A stretch of DNA of 19,840 nt. Source: Methylococcaceae bacterium (GTDB lineage Bacteria > Pseudomonadota > Gammaproteobacteria > Methylococcales > Methylococcaceae). Positions 1 to 7,735 of this stretch are shown here, in pieces (the first letter of the stretch is position 1; each line of letters starts with the position of its first letter). The DNA lies in assembly GCA_012026715.1 (NCBI GenBank), contig VEPB01000089.1:1-19840 (forward strand), written 5' to 3'. The notes beneath the pieces are model-generated. The model saw only the letters and a list, made by a program, of their open reading frames with translations. It had not been told where the DNA came from and made no database searches. The position numbers and the translations under genes were made by a program.

Positions 1-1
1 C

Positions 2-757
2 AACCGGGAACTGGAACAACGGGTTGCCGATCGAACCGAGCGGCTGGAGGCGGCGAACATGGAACTGGAGGCGTTCGCCTACTCGGTCTCCCATGATCTG
101 CGCGCCCCGCTGCGCCACATCGGCGGATTTGTGGGTCTGCTTCAGAAGCGCATCGCGACGACGCTGGACGACCAGAGCCAGCACTACCTGGATACCATCA
201 CCCAGGCGACCCGACGCATGGGGACGCTGATCGACGACCTGCTGTCCTTCTCGCGCATGGGCCGCGCCGAAATGTCCAACCAGCCGGTGGCGCTCGAACC
301 TCTGGTGCGTGACGTCATCCGGGAACTGGAGCCGGAGACCGAAGGCAGGACCGTTCGCTGGCAAATCGACGCCTTGCCGACCGTCACCGGCGACCGTGCC
401 ATGTTGCGCATGGTGTGGGCCAACCTGCTCTCCAACGCCCTCAAATTCACCCAACCGCGTGAGTGCGCCGAGATCGCGATCGGCTGCACGGCGGAAGGGG
501 ACAGCGAGACCGTCATCCACGTCCGGGACAACGGCGTGGGGTTCGATCCCGCTCAAGCCGACAAGCTGTTCGGCGTGTTTCAGCGCCTGCACCGAGCCGA
601 CGAGTTCGAGGGCACCGGCATCGGGCTGGCGAATGTGCGCCGAATCATCCATCGCCACGGCGGCAGAACCTGGGCCGAAGGTGACATCGACCGGGGAGCG
701 ACGTTTTTCTTTGCGCTGCCCCGCTCCGATACCACGCGTCAACGGACCACTCGGTAA
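2..757 (+). CDS. sensor histidine kinase, C-terminal part (5' truncated by window)
   Basis: The reading frame is open from base 2, so the start lies outside the window; the internal ATG at 59 is not the true start. The visible 251 residues begin with a charged coiled-coil linker, then a HisKA dimerisation/phosphoacceptor domain with the H-box SVSHDLRAPLRH (His at visible residue 31). A HATPase_c domain follows, with N-box NLLSNALKFT (about 141-150), G1 box DNGVGFD (about 176-182) and G2 box GTGIGLA (about 204-210). It autophosphorylates on His and passes phosphate to a response regulator. The H-box type is the one common in phytochrome-like and PAS-containing kinases, but the sensor part is not visible, so the signal is unknown. 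The protein ends right after the ATPase domain, with no receiver domain. Confidence 0.93.
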   Translation, partial: NRELEQRVADRTERLEAANMELEAFAYSVSHDLRAPLRHIGGFVGLLQKRIATTLDDQSQHYLDTITQATRRMGTLIDDLLSFSRMGRAEMSNQPVALEPLVRDVIRELEPETEGRTVRWQIDALPTVTGDRAMLRMVWANLLSNALKFTQPRECAEIAIGCTAEGDSETVIHVRDNGVGFDPAQADKLFGVFQRLHRADEFEGTGIGLANVRRIIHRHGGRTWAEGDIDRGATFFFALPRSDTTRQRTTR

Positions 758-975
758 ACGGCCGCCGCTGTTCCGCCGGATACCGCCACCGTCGTTCGCC
801 GGTTGCCGCCCTCCGTATCGCCTTCCCCGCAGCTTGGTTCAGACAGTGGTTCATTTCCACCATGATGCGGCGCCTACTTCTGGAGGCATCAGTCAAGTCA
901 CTAATTCTCCAAAACATATTTCATGGCACGATCATGGCTTTGCAGATCTTGTCATTCACGAATCGGCCTATAGCC

Positions 976-1113
976 ATGAAATATTTCCATCAAATGCTCC
1001 ATCGCCTGCAAACCATACCCGAACTGGAAAGCGACCAGGATCGTCTGGAAGACCTGGTTACCCCGCTTCTGGTCGGACTAATGGCGGTGCTGGTGTTGAT
1101 CGCGCTGGTTTGA
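976..1113 (+). CDS. possible 45-residue single-pass membrane miniprotein
   Basis: This is a short open frame whose product has a basic, amphipathic N-terminal half (MKYFHQMLHRL), an acidic middle (ELESDQDRLEDL) and a hydrophobic C-terminal segment of about 18 residues that ends the protein, like a tail anchor. The frame extends upstream to 862, but third-position G/C only looks coding-like from the ATG at 976, so that start is preferred. No convincing ribosome binding site precedes any of the candidate starts. No family is recognised. It may be a real small membrane protein or a chance frame; it lies alone between the kinase and the SulP gene. Confidence 0.33.
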   Translation: MKYFHQMLHRLQTIPELESDQDRLEDLVTPLLVGLMAVLVLIALV

Positions 1114-1518
1114 TAGCCGTTGCAGAGAGGCCTTCGGGGGCAGATACTCTCGGCCGGCAGCGCAGTTGTGGCCCACCTTCCCGAGGCCCCGGCGAAATCT
1201 CACGATTTCCGCGGCGCCCGTCCAGTGATCGCAAACGATTGCATCGTCGCAATCTTGCCCATTGATCGGGCGTCGCCCAGTCCCTTCTGCCGTGGGTCGT
1301 GGCTACTCAACAAGCCATTACCGATGAATCGGCCCCAGGCCACACGCTATCGCTTGCTTTCATCGGCAAGGCCTCGCCTTGCGCGACCTCGCCGATGGCA
1401 GCAGGAAAGCCTCGTACTCAGGCATGACGCAAGAGTGGCTCGATCGGGAACGCGTGGGGCGCATCGGACCTTCCGCGCTGCCGCCGCTCCGATCAACCCC
1501 ACAGACAGAGAATTTCCG

Positions 1519-3150
1519 ATGACCGACTCTGCGATACCCGCGTCCGTCCCTTCCCTTGGCGCAGCCGCGCGTGCCCCCTGGCGCCGCGACGTCGGCGCCG
1601 GCTTCCTGGTTTTCCTCATCGCCCTGCCCCTCTGCCTCGGGGTGTCGGTGGCCTCCGGGTTTCCGCCCATGGCCGGCATCCTCACCGCCATCGTCGGCGG
1701 ATTGCTGGTTTCCCGCATCAACGGGTCTTACCTGACCATCACCGGACCGGCCGCGGGCCTGATCGTGGTGATCCTGAATGCGGTGGAAACCCTGGGCGAG
1801 GGCGATGCCCTGGCCGGCTACCGCTACACCCTGGCGGCCATCGTGGCTTCCGGCGCCCTGCAGATTGCGCTGGGGCGTTTCCGCGCCGGCCGCTTCGCCG
1901 CCCTGTTCCCGGTGTCGGTGGTGCACGGCATGCTGGCGGCCATCGGCATCATGATCATGGCCAAGCAGATTCCGGTGATGGCGGGATTGCAGCCGGAAGG
2001 CGTCAGCATGCTGGGCGGAATCTCGCGGCTGCCGGGCGAGCTGGCTTACTTCGTGCCCCAGACCATGGCGATAGCGCTGATCGGGCTGGCCATCCTGATC
2101 GGCTGGCCCAGCCTCGGCCAGCCCTGGCTCAAGTGCATCCCGGCCCCCATCGTGGTGGTCGCATCGGGCATGCTGCTAGCCTGGCTGTTTGGCCTGGCCC
2201 ACCTGGCGCCCAAGGAGGGCTTTCGGTTTCCCGAGCAACTGGCCTATGCCCCGGACTTTCTGGTCACGATCCCCGACAGCCTTGCCGCCAGCCTGCAGTT
2301 TCCCGATTTTTCCAAAGTCCTAACCCTCACCTTCTGGCAGAACGTCCTCGCCATCGCGCTGGTGGGCAGCCTGGAGACCCTGCTGGTGGCGGCGGCGGTG
2401 GACAAGCTCGACCCCGACAAGCGGCTGTCCGACCTCAACAAGGACCTGCAGGCCATTGGCATCGGCAACATGGCTGCCGGCATGATCGGCGGCCTGCCGA
2501 TGAGCGCCGAGATCGTCCGCAGCTCCGCCAGCATCGACGCCGGCGCCCGCAGCGGCTGGGCCAACTTCGTCCACGGCGCGTTGTTGCTGGTGTTCGTGGC
2601 GGCGGTGCCGGGGCTCATCGGTGCCATTCCGCTGGCATCCCTCGCCGCGCTGCTGGTCTACACCGGATACCGTCTGGCCTCGCCCACCACCTTCGCCAAG
2701 ACCATGGACATCGGCCGCGAGCAACTGGCCCTGTTCGTCATCACCATTTTCGCGGTTCTGGCCACCAATCTGCTGGCCGGGGTCGCCGTCGGCATCGCCG
2801 CCAAGCTGCTGCTACACGTCGGCCGCGGGGTGCCGCTGAACCAGTTGCTGAAGCTGTCCTACCGGGTCCACAAGCAGGAAGGCCGTTGCCTGGTGAAGGT
2901 GCAAGGCTCGGCGCTGTTTTCCAACGTGCTGGCCCTGAAGAGCGAACTGGCCGGCTTCGCCGATGGCAAGACCGTGGTGTTCGACCTCACCGACACCTAT
3001 CTGATCGACCACACGGTGATGGATTTCATCACGCGCTTCCGCGACGACTACATCGAGCACGGCGGTCGTTGCGAGATTCACGGCCTGGACGAGCACGAGG
3101 CCTATGCGGAGCATCCGTTGGCGGCGAGGCGGAACGAGCGATCGGCATGA
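1519..3150 (+). CDS. SulP family inorganic anion transporter with STAS domain
   Basis: A 543-residue protein. The ATG at 1519 gives a short soluble N-terminus that runs straight into the first membrane segment (DVGAGFLVFLIALPLCLGVS), the usual SulP entry; the longer open frame upstream encodes low-complexity sequence and is not used. The sulfate-transporter core covers about residues 20-430, with typical motifs such as SYLTITGPAAG and GSLETLLVAAAVDKLD. A C-terminal STAS domain (about 455-530, including VVFDLTDTYLIDHTVMDF) faces the cytoplasm. SulP proteins carry sulfate, bicarbonate or other anions, often with Na+ or H+; the substrate cannot be read from sequence. The gene is co-oriented with the hydrogenase-like operon downstream, separated from it by a repeat-filled 850-base gap, which makes bicarbonate a reasonable but unproven guess. 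Confidence 0.92.
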   Translation: MTDSAIPASVPSLGAAARAPWRRDVGAGFLVFLIALPLCLGVSVASGFPPMAGILTAIVGGLLVSRINGSYLTITGPAAGLIVVILNAVETLGEGDALAGYRYTLAAIVASGALQIALGRFRAGRFAALFPVSVVHGMLAAIGIMIMAKQIPVMAGLQPEGVSMLGGISRLPGELAYFVPQTMAIALIGLAILIGWPSLGQPWLKCIPAPIVVVASGMLLAWLFGLAHLAPKEGFRFPEQLAYAPDFLVTIPDSLAASLQFPDFSKVLTLTFWQNVLAIALVGSLETLLVAAAVDKLDPDKRLSDLNKDLQAIGIGNMAAGMIGGLPMSAEIVRSSASIDAGARSGWANFVHGALLLVFVAAVPGLIGAIPLASLAALLVYTGYRLASPTTFAKTMDIGREQLALFVITIFAVLATNLLAGVAVGIAAKLLLHVGRGVPLNQLLKLSYRVHKQEGRCLVKVQGSALFSNVLALKSELAGFADGKTVVFDLTDTYLIDHTVMDFITRFRDDYIEHGGRCEIHGLDEHEAYAEHPLAARRNERSA

Positions 3151-3175
3151 CGCTGCCGGCGCGCCACCCACCAAT

Positions 3176-3249
3176 GTAGGTTGGATTAGGTGCGCGGTCG
3201 TGAGCCCCTTTTCGATTTGGATGACTCTTGCGCGCACCGTAACCCAACG
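3176..3249. repeat. REP-like imperfect palindrome downstream of the SulP gene
   Basis: The left arm GTTGGATTAGGTGCGCG and the right arm CGCGCACCGTAACCCAAC are inverted copies with one gap and a few mismatches, separated by about 35 bases. The GTAGGTTGGATTAG start is a type of dispersed intergenic repeat seen in many proteobacterial genomes. It begins 25 bases after the transporter stop codon and could act as an mRNA 3' structure or terminator, but it has no T-run. Confidence 0.6.
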
Positions 3250-3290
3250 ATCAGGCGGTGTTTTTGGGGTTGGCGGCTGGGTGATATGGA

Positions 3291-3932
3291 GTCGCTGCGC
3301 GACGGCTGGTTTGAATGTGGGTTCGCGGACCCACGGCCGCGATACTTTGTCTTTGCTTGCCCAAAGAAAAGTATCCAAAAGAAAAGGCACCCGACAGTCG
3401 CTTGATCCTGCGCTCCTCGCTTTTGCCGGGGGTCGCCTGAAGGGGCTCCTGCCCCTCAGGCAACGAGCCGCATCCCTGCGGCTCCCCTTTCGGGCTGTTC
3501 CCGTCAAAAGCTCCGGTGCTCGGCGCGACTGAACGGGACTTGAAGAGCAAGAGCAAAAGAGCAAGAGCCTTGCAACCCCAAGGCTGTTGCTCTTGATCTC
3601 GAATCCCCTGCAGCCGCGCTGAGCACCGCAGATTTCAGCAGGATCAGCCCATAGGGGCGCGGCAGGGATGCCGCGCGTTGGCAGAGGGCGATGGATCGCC
3701 CTTCTGCCGACCCCGCTTGGCAAGCGAAGAGCGCAAGGGGTGAGCCGACAGGCGAACGGGCAAACCATGGATGGTTTGCACCGGGCTTGCAAGCGGAGCA
3801 GGACTGCGTAGCGCAGCAAGTCGCATTGGGGGCGGCCTTTTCTTTGGGAACTTTCTTTTGGCCGCGCAAAAGAAAGTTCCTCGGCCGTGGGTCCGAGAAC
3901 CCACACCTAAATTGGCCATCGCGCAGCGATAC
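3291..3932. repeat. ~640-bp intergenic element with ~110-bp imperfect terminal inverted repeats
   Basis: The left arm (3291-3412) and right arm (3811-3932) are inverted copies of each other. Both start with TCGCTGCGCGA, continue with GTGGGTTCxCGGACCCACGGCCG, then an A/T-rich stretch built from AAAGAAA and CTTTxTTT words, and end near a GCGCAGCAAG/CTTGATCCTGCGC block. Between the arms are smaller nested palindromes, including a very strong hairpin at 3557-3594. Open frames here cross the arms on both strands and match no family, so the stretch is read as non-coding. No transposase is present. It resembles large dispersed intergenic repeats of gammaproteobacteria. Together with the 3176 repeat it fills the gap between the SulP gene and the hydrogenase-like operon. 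Confidence 0.75.
3557..3594. repeat. strong hairpin near the centre of the inverted-repeat element
   Basis: AAGAGCAAGAGCCTTG and CAAGGCTGTTGCTCTT pair over 16 positions with one mismatch around a six-base loop CAACCC. The left arm is preceded by a second copy of the GAGCAAGAGC word, a short tandem repeat. There is no T-run after the stem, so a classic intrinsic terminator is not supported. Confidence 0.65.
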
Positions 3933-3939
3933 CGCGTCT

Positions 3940-3967
3940 GGTGGCACCGGACCAGAAATGTGCCACC
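3940..3967. promoter_or_regulatory. dyad symmetry upstream of the hydrogenase-like operon
   Basis: GGTGGCAC (3940-3947) and GTGCCACC (3960-3967) form a perfect 8-base inverted repeat with a 12-base spacer. It lies 37 bases before the first start codon of the operon, between the large repeat element and the ribosome binding site GGGAG at 3994-3998. It could be an operator or a 5' leader hairpin. No convincing -35/-10 pair was found beside it. Confidence 0.35.
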
Positions 3968-4003
3968 GGTTTGATGAATTGAGTTAGCCATTCGGGAGTA
4001 CCC

Positions 4004-6118
4004 ATGTCCCTGTTCCTAGCCTACCTTGCCGTCCTCGCCGCATTGCTGTCGGCGGTGACAGCCGCCATCGACGGCCGCTCGCCCTGGATCGACGCCTTCA
4101 TCGCCAAAGGCTTGGGCCGCTGGCCGCAGCAGCTGGCCCGGGTCCGCCACAGCCTGGCCGCGGAGGACTATGCCGCGCGCCACCGCCAGCTGCTGTTCAC
4201 CCTGCTGGGCGGCTCCGGAATCGCGGCGCTGCTGGCAGGCATCGGCGCCCTTGCCAGCGGCGCGCCGCTGGTGGATACCCTGCCGTTCGGCCTGCCTTGG
4301 CTGAGCTGGCACACCCGGCTCGATCCGCTGTCCGGCTTCTTCCTGTGCGTGCTCGGATTGCCGCTGATCGCCGTGGCACTGTACGGACCCGGCTACGTGC
4401 GCGAGTTCGAGCACGGCAAGCACTCCCTCACCACCCTGGGGCTCACCACCGGCATGTTCGTGGCGGGCATGGAACTGGTGCTGCTGGCGGACGACGCGCT
4501 GCTGTTCATGATCGCCTGGGAACTGATGTCGGTGGCCAGCTATTTCCTGGTGGCTTTTCAGCACGAGCACGCCGCCAACCGCCGCGCCGCCTTCCTCTAC
4601 CTGCTGATGGCCGAGGTAGGGGCGATCGCCATCATCCTGGCTTACGGGGTGCTGGCGGGATTCGGCGGCGGCCTGACCTTCGACGCCCTGCGCTGCGCTG
4701 CGCTGTCGCCGCTCTGGGCCAGCATCGCCTTCGTCCTGGCGCTCACCGGATTCGGCATGAAGGCCGGCCTGGTGCCGCTCCACGCCTGGCTGCCCGAGGC
4801 CCACCCGGTGGCGCCCTCCCACATCTCCGCGCTGATGAGCGGGGTGATGCTAAAGATCGCGGTGTACGGCTTCATCCGTTTCGCCTTCGATCTGCTGGAC
4901 CAGATTCTGTGGCAATGGGGCATCCTGGTGCTGGTGATCGGCTCGGCCTCGGCGGTGCTGGGCATCCTGTACGCCCTGCAGCAACAGAACCTCAAGCGGC
5001 TGCTGGCCTATTCCTCGGTGGAAAACATCGGCATCGTGTTCACCGCGCTGGGCCTGAGCCTGATCTTCCTCAGCAATGGCGACACCGCCCTGGGCACTTT
5101 GGGCCTGGTGGGAGGGCTGCTGCACTGCCTCAACCACGCGCTGTTCAAGAGCCTGCTGTTCCTGGGGGCCGGCGCCATCCTGCACCAGACCCACGAGCAG
5201 AGCCTGGAGAACATGGGCGGATTGATCCACCGCATGCCCAAGCTGGCAAACGTCTTCCTGGTGGGCACCCTCAGCATCGCGGCGTTGCCGCCCCTCAACG
5301 GCTTCGTGTCGGAATGGCTGATCTTCCAGACCGCATTGCAGGCCGGCTCGATCCAGAGCGGGGTGCTGCGCAGCCTGATACCCACCGCCAGCGCGGTGCT
5401 GGCCCTGACCTCGGCGCTGGCGGCGACCTGCTTCGTCAAGGTTTATGGCGTCGCCTTCCTGGGTCTGCCGCGCTCCGGCCACATCGCCCATGCCAAGGAA
5501 GTCGGCCATCGTGGCATGCTGGCCGGCCCCGCCCTGCTGGCGGCGTGCTGCGTGCTGATCGGCATCCTCCCGGCACCGCTGATCAATAGCCTCGGCAACC
5601 TGACCCACCAACTGACCGGCGCCGATTTGGGCAACATTTCGACCCTGGGCTGGCTGTGGCTGACTCCGGTCGCGCCGGAGGTGGCCTCCTATGCCCCCGC
5701 CCTGGTGGTCATCGGCATCCTGGCGGTGGGCTGGCTGTGCTACCACCTGCTGTATCGCCGCACCGGGCTGGAGCCGCGCCGCGCCGAACCCTGGGATTGC
5801 GGCTTCGGCGGCCTGCCCGCCCGCATGCAGTACACCTCCGGAGCCTTCAGCATGCCGATCCGCCGCATCTTCCAGCCCGCCTTCGAGGTGCAGGAAACCC
5901 TGGAGGAGACCCGCGAGGGACCGGCCGGAACCCGGGTGACGGTGCTGCGCTACCGCTTCCAGGTGCTAGACAAGGCCTGGCTGGGGCTGTACGAGCCGGC
6001 CGGCCGCGGTGTGCTCCATCTGGCGCGCTGGGTGGGCCGGCTGCAGACCGGGAATATCCGCACCTACCTGGGTTATTCCTTCTTTACCTTGATCTTTCTG
6101 TTGTGGGTGATCAGCTGA
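4004..6118 (+). CDS. HyfB-like proton/ion-translocating antiporter subunit (NuoL/Mrp family) of an Ehr-type complex
   Basis: A 704-residue polytopic membrane protein of the complex I antiporter family. The start at 4004 follows a GGGAG ribosome binding site. The ion-channel residues of the family are in place: Glu173 in WELMSVASYF (TM5), Lys253 in FGMKAGLVPLHAWLPEAHP (TM7), Lys284 in SGVMLKIAVYG (TM8) and Lys479 in FVKVYG (TM12). The C-terminal extension (about 590-704), with EPWDCGFGG and QYTSGAFSMPIRRIF, is typical of HyfB/HycC rather than NuoL. It should move H+ or Na+ across the cytoplasmic membrane when driven by the peripheral arm. It is the first of six coupled genes, and its stop overlaps the next start (ATGA). 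It is usually annotated as hydrogenase-4 subunit B; the defect in the large subunit argues against a real hydrogenase. Confidence 0.93.
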   Translation: MSLFLAYLAVLAALLSAVTAAIDGRSPWIDAFIAKGLGRWPQQLARVRHSLAAEDYAARHRQLLFTLLGGSGIAALLAGIGALASGAPLVDTLPFGLPWLSWHTRLDPLSGFFLCVLGLPLIAVALYGPGYVREFEHGKHSLTTLGLTTGMFVAGMELVLLADDALLFMIAWELMSVASYFLVAFQHEHAANRRAAFLYLLMAEVGAIAIILAYGVLAGFGGGLTFDALRCAALSPLWASIAFVLALTGFGMKAGLVPLHAWLPEAHPVAPSHISALMSGVMLKIAVYGFIRFAFDLLDQILWQWGILVLVIGSASAVLGILYALQQQNLKRLLAYSSVENIGIVFTALGLSLIFLSNGDTALGTLGLVGGLLHCLNHALFKSLLFLGAGAILHQTHEQSLENMGGLIHRMPKLANVFLVGTLSIAALPPLNGFVSEWLIFQTALQAGSIQSGVLRSLIPTASAVLALTSALAATCFVKVYGVAFLGLPRSGHIAHAKEVGHRGMLAGPALLAACCVLIGILPAPLINSLGNLTHQLTGADLGNISTLGWLWLTPVAPEVASYAPALVVIGILAVGWLCYHLLYRRTGLEPRRAEPWDCGFGGLPARMQYTSGAFSMPIRRIFQPAFEVQETLEETREGPAGTRVTVLRYRFQVLDKAWLGLYEPAGRGVLHLARWVGRLQTGNIRTYLGYSFFTLIFLLWVIS

Positions 6119-7071
6119 TGGACTGGATCCTGGCGATACTCGAAACCCTGCTGTTCATCGGCGCGGCGCCCCTGCTGGCCGGCTGGACCAAGCGGGTCAA
6201 ATGCCGGCTGCAGAACCGCAAGCCGCCCTCCCTGCTGCAGCCCTACCGGGATCTGCTGAAGCTGTACCGCAAGCAGCCCATCCTGCCACACCCGGCGTCC
6301 TGGATCTTCCGCGCCGCGCCCTACGTGGTGTTTGCGGCGACGGTGCTGACCGCGGCGTTCGTGCCGCTGGTGGCTGTCAACCTGCCCACCGCGAAGATCG
6401 CCGACGTCATCGTGCTGGTGGGCTTTTTCGCCCTGGCCCGCACCTTCCTGGTCCTGGCCGGCATGGACATCGGCACCGCCTTCGGCGGCATGGGCTCATC
6501 GCGGGAGATGACCATCGCCTCCCTGGCCGAGCCGGCCATGCTGATGGCGGTGTTCACCCTGGCCATGAGCGCCCACACCACCAACCTGTCCCAGGCCATG
6601 AACTACGTGCTCGACACCGGCCTGGTGCTGCGGCCCTCCTTCGTGTTCGCCCTGGGCGGGCTGATGCTGGTGGCGGTGGCGGAAACCGGCCGCATCCCGG
6701 TGGACAACCCGGCCACCCACCTGGAACTGACCATGATCCACGAGGCCATGATCCTGGAATACAGTGGCCGCTGGCTGGCGCTGATCGAGTGGGCCAGCCA
6801 GATCAAGCTGATGCTGTACGGGGTGCTGATCGCCAACATCTTCTTCCCCTGGGGCATTGCGCGGGACTTCTCGCCGGAATCGATCGGCATCGGAGTCGGC
6901 ATGATCGCCCTCAAGCTGGCGCTGCTGGCGATCCTGCTGGTGCTGTCGGAGACCGCCTTCGCCAAGATGCGCATCTTCCGGGTGCAGGAATACCTCAGCT
7001 TCGCTTACCTGCTCAGCGTGCTGGGACTTTTGAGCCACATCATCCTGGAGGCGGCCCGTGTCCATCACTGA
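6118..7071 (+). CDS. HyfC/HycD-like membrane subunit (NuoH / complex I subunit 1 family)
   Basis: A 317-residue membrane protein starting at the ATG that overlaps the preceding TGA by one base, giving translational coupling. An open frame extends further upstream inside the previous gene but is only overlap. NuoH-family features are clear: LLQPYRDLLKLYRKQP near residues 38-54, then GSSREM and the conserved acidic loop around VDNPATHLELTMIHEAMILEYSGR (about 200-223), the hydrogenase-type version of this signature. In complex I and group 4 hydrogenases this subunit is the hinge between the peripheral arm and the antiporter subunits and lines the quinone/E-channel region. Its acidic residues are intact, so the membrane arm looks functional. 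Confidence 0.92.
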   Translation: MDWILAILETLLFIGAAPLLAGWTKRVKCRLQNRKPPSLLQPYRDLLKLYRKQPILPHPASWIFRAAPYVVFAATVLTAAFVPLVAVNLPTAKIADVIVLVGFFALARTFLVLAGMDIGTAFGGMGSSREMTIASLAEPAMLMAVFTLAMSAHTTNLSQAMNYVLDTGLVLRPSFVFALGGLMLVAVAETGRIPVDNPATHLELTMIHEAMILEYSGRWLALIEWASQIKLMLYGVLIANIFFPWGIARDFSPESIGIGVGMIALKLALLAILLVLSETAFAKMRIFRVQEYLSFAYLLSVLGLLSHIILEAARVHH

Positions 7072-7735
7072 TCTCGATCTCTACAGCCAGGCGATCCTGC
7101 TGTTGGCCGGGCTGATCGCCCTCACCTCGTTCCTGATGCTGGGGCAGTCCCGGTTGGTGCGGCTGGTGTTCATCTTCGCCGTGCAGGGCTGTCTGCTGGC
7201 GGGCGCCACCGCCATGGCGGCCGGGGTGCTCAACTACCCCCACCTCTACATCTCGGCGGGGCTCAGCCTGCTGCTCAAGGGCATCGTCATCCCGCTGCTG
7301 CTGCACCGGCTGATCCACCGCATGGGGCTGCACCGGGAGATGGACACCATCGACCACCCGGCGCGGCTGATGATGGGCGGCACCGCCCTGGTGGTGTTCA
7401 GCTACTACGTCAGCCTGCCCATCGTCCAGCACTCCACCCTGGTGACCCTCAACGCCATCGCGGTGAGCCTGGCGGTGGTGCTGCTGGGGATGCTGCTGAT
7501 GATCAGCCGGCGCCAGGCGGTGGCCCATGTGGTGGGCTTCATGTCCATCGAAAACGGCCTGTTCTTCGCGGCGGTGGTGTCCACCTACGGCATGCCCATG
7601 GTGGTGGAGCTGGGCGTCGCCTTCGACGTGCTGGTGGCGGCGGTGGTGTTCGGCGTGTTCTTCTTCCAGATCCGCGCCAGCATCGATTCCCTCAACGTGG
7701 ACCGGCTCAGCAAGCTGACCGAGGTGGAACGATGA
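7058..7735 (+). CDS. HyfE-like membrane component (NuoK/MrpC-containing)
   Basis: A 225-residue, strongly hydrophobic protein. The start is GTG at 7058, overlapping the previous gene by 14 bases, with a good GGAGG ribosome binding site at 7047-7051. It matches the hydrogenase-4 component E family, which is made of NuoK-like helices with extra N-terminal segments: GLSLLLKGIVIPLLL around residues 68-82, and a late AFDVLVAAVVFGVFFF segment followed by a cytoplasmic tail RASIDSLNVDRLSKL. It should form part of the ion-translocating membrane arm next to the HyfB- and HyfF-like subunits. The stop overlaps the next start by four bases (ATGA). Confidence 0.88.
   Translation: MSITDLDLYSQAILLLAGLIALTSFLMLGQSRLVRLVFIFAVQGCLLAGATAMAAGVLNYPHLYISAGLSLLLKGIVIPLLLHRLIHRMGLHREMDTIDHPARLMMGGTALVVFSYYVSLPIVQHSTLVTLNAIAVSLAVVLLGMLLMISRRQAVAHVVGFMSIENGLFFAAVVSTYGMPMVVELGVAFDVLVAAVVFGVFFFQIRASIDSLNVDRLSKLTEVER

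Noticed and set aside
924..944. sigma54-like promoter (TGGCAC followed by TTGCA)
   Set aside because: The two blocks are separated by ten bases, whereas the sigma54 consensus needs five.
2133..3179. 348-residue open frame overlapping the SulP gene
   Set aside because: It is a +1-type shadow frame rich in Arg, Gly and Pro with no family features; the SulP frame explains the region fully.
2812..3906. 364-residue minus-strand open frame across the intergenic repeats
   Set aside because: It spans the inverted-repeat element and the tail of the SulP gene, and has no domain and no ribosome binding site.
3151..4003. Insertion sequence between the SulP gene and the operon
   Set aside because: Long inverted repeats are present but no transposase frame or remnant is recognisable, so it is reported only as a repeat element.
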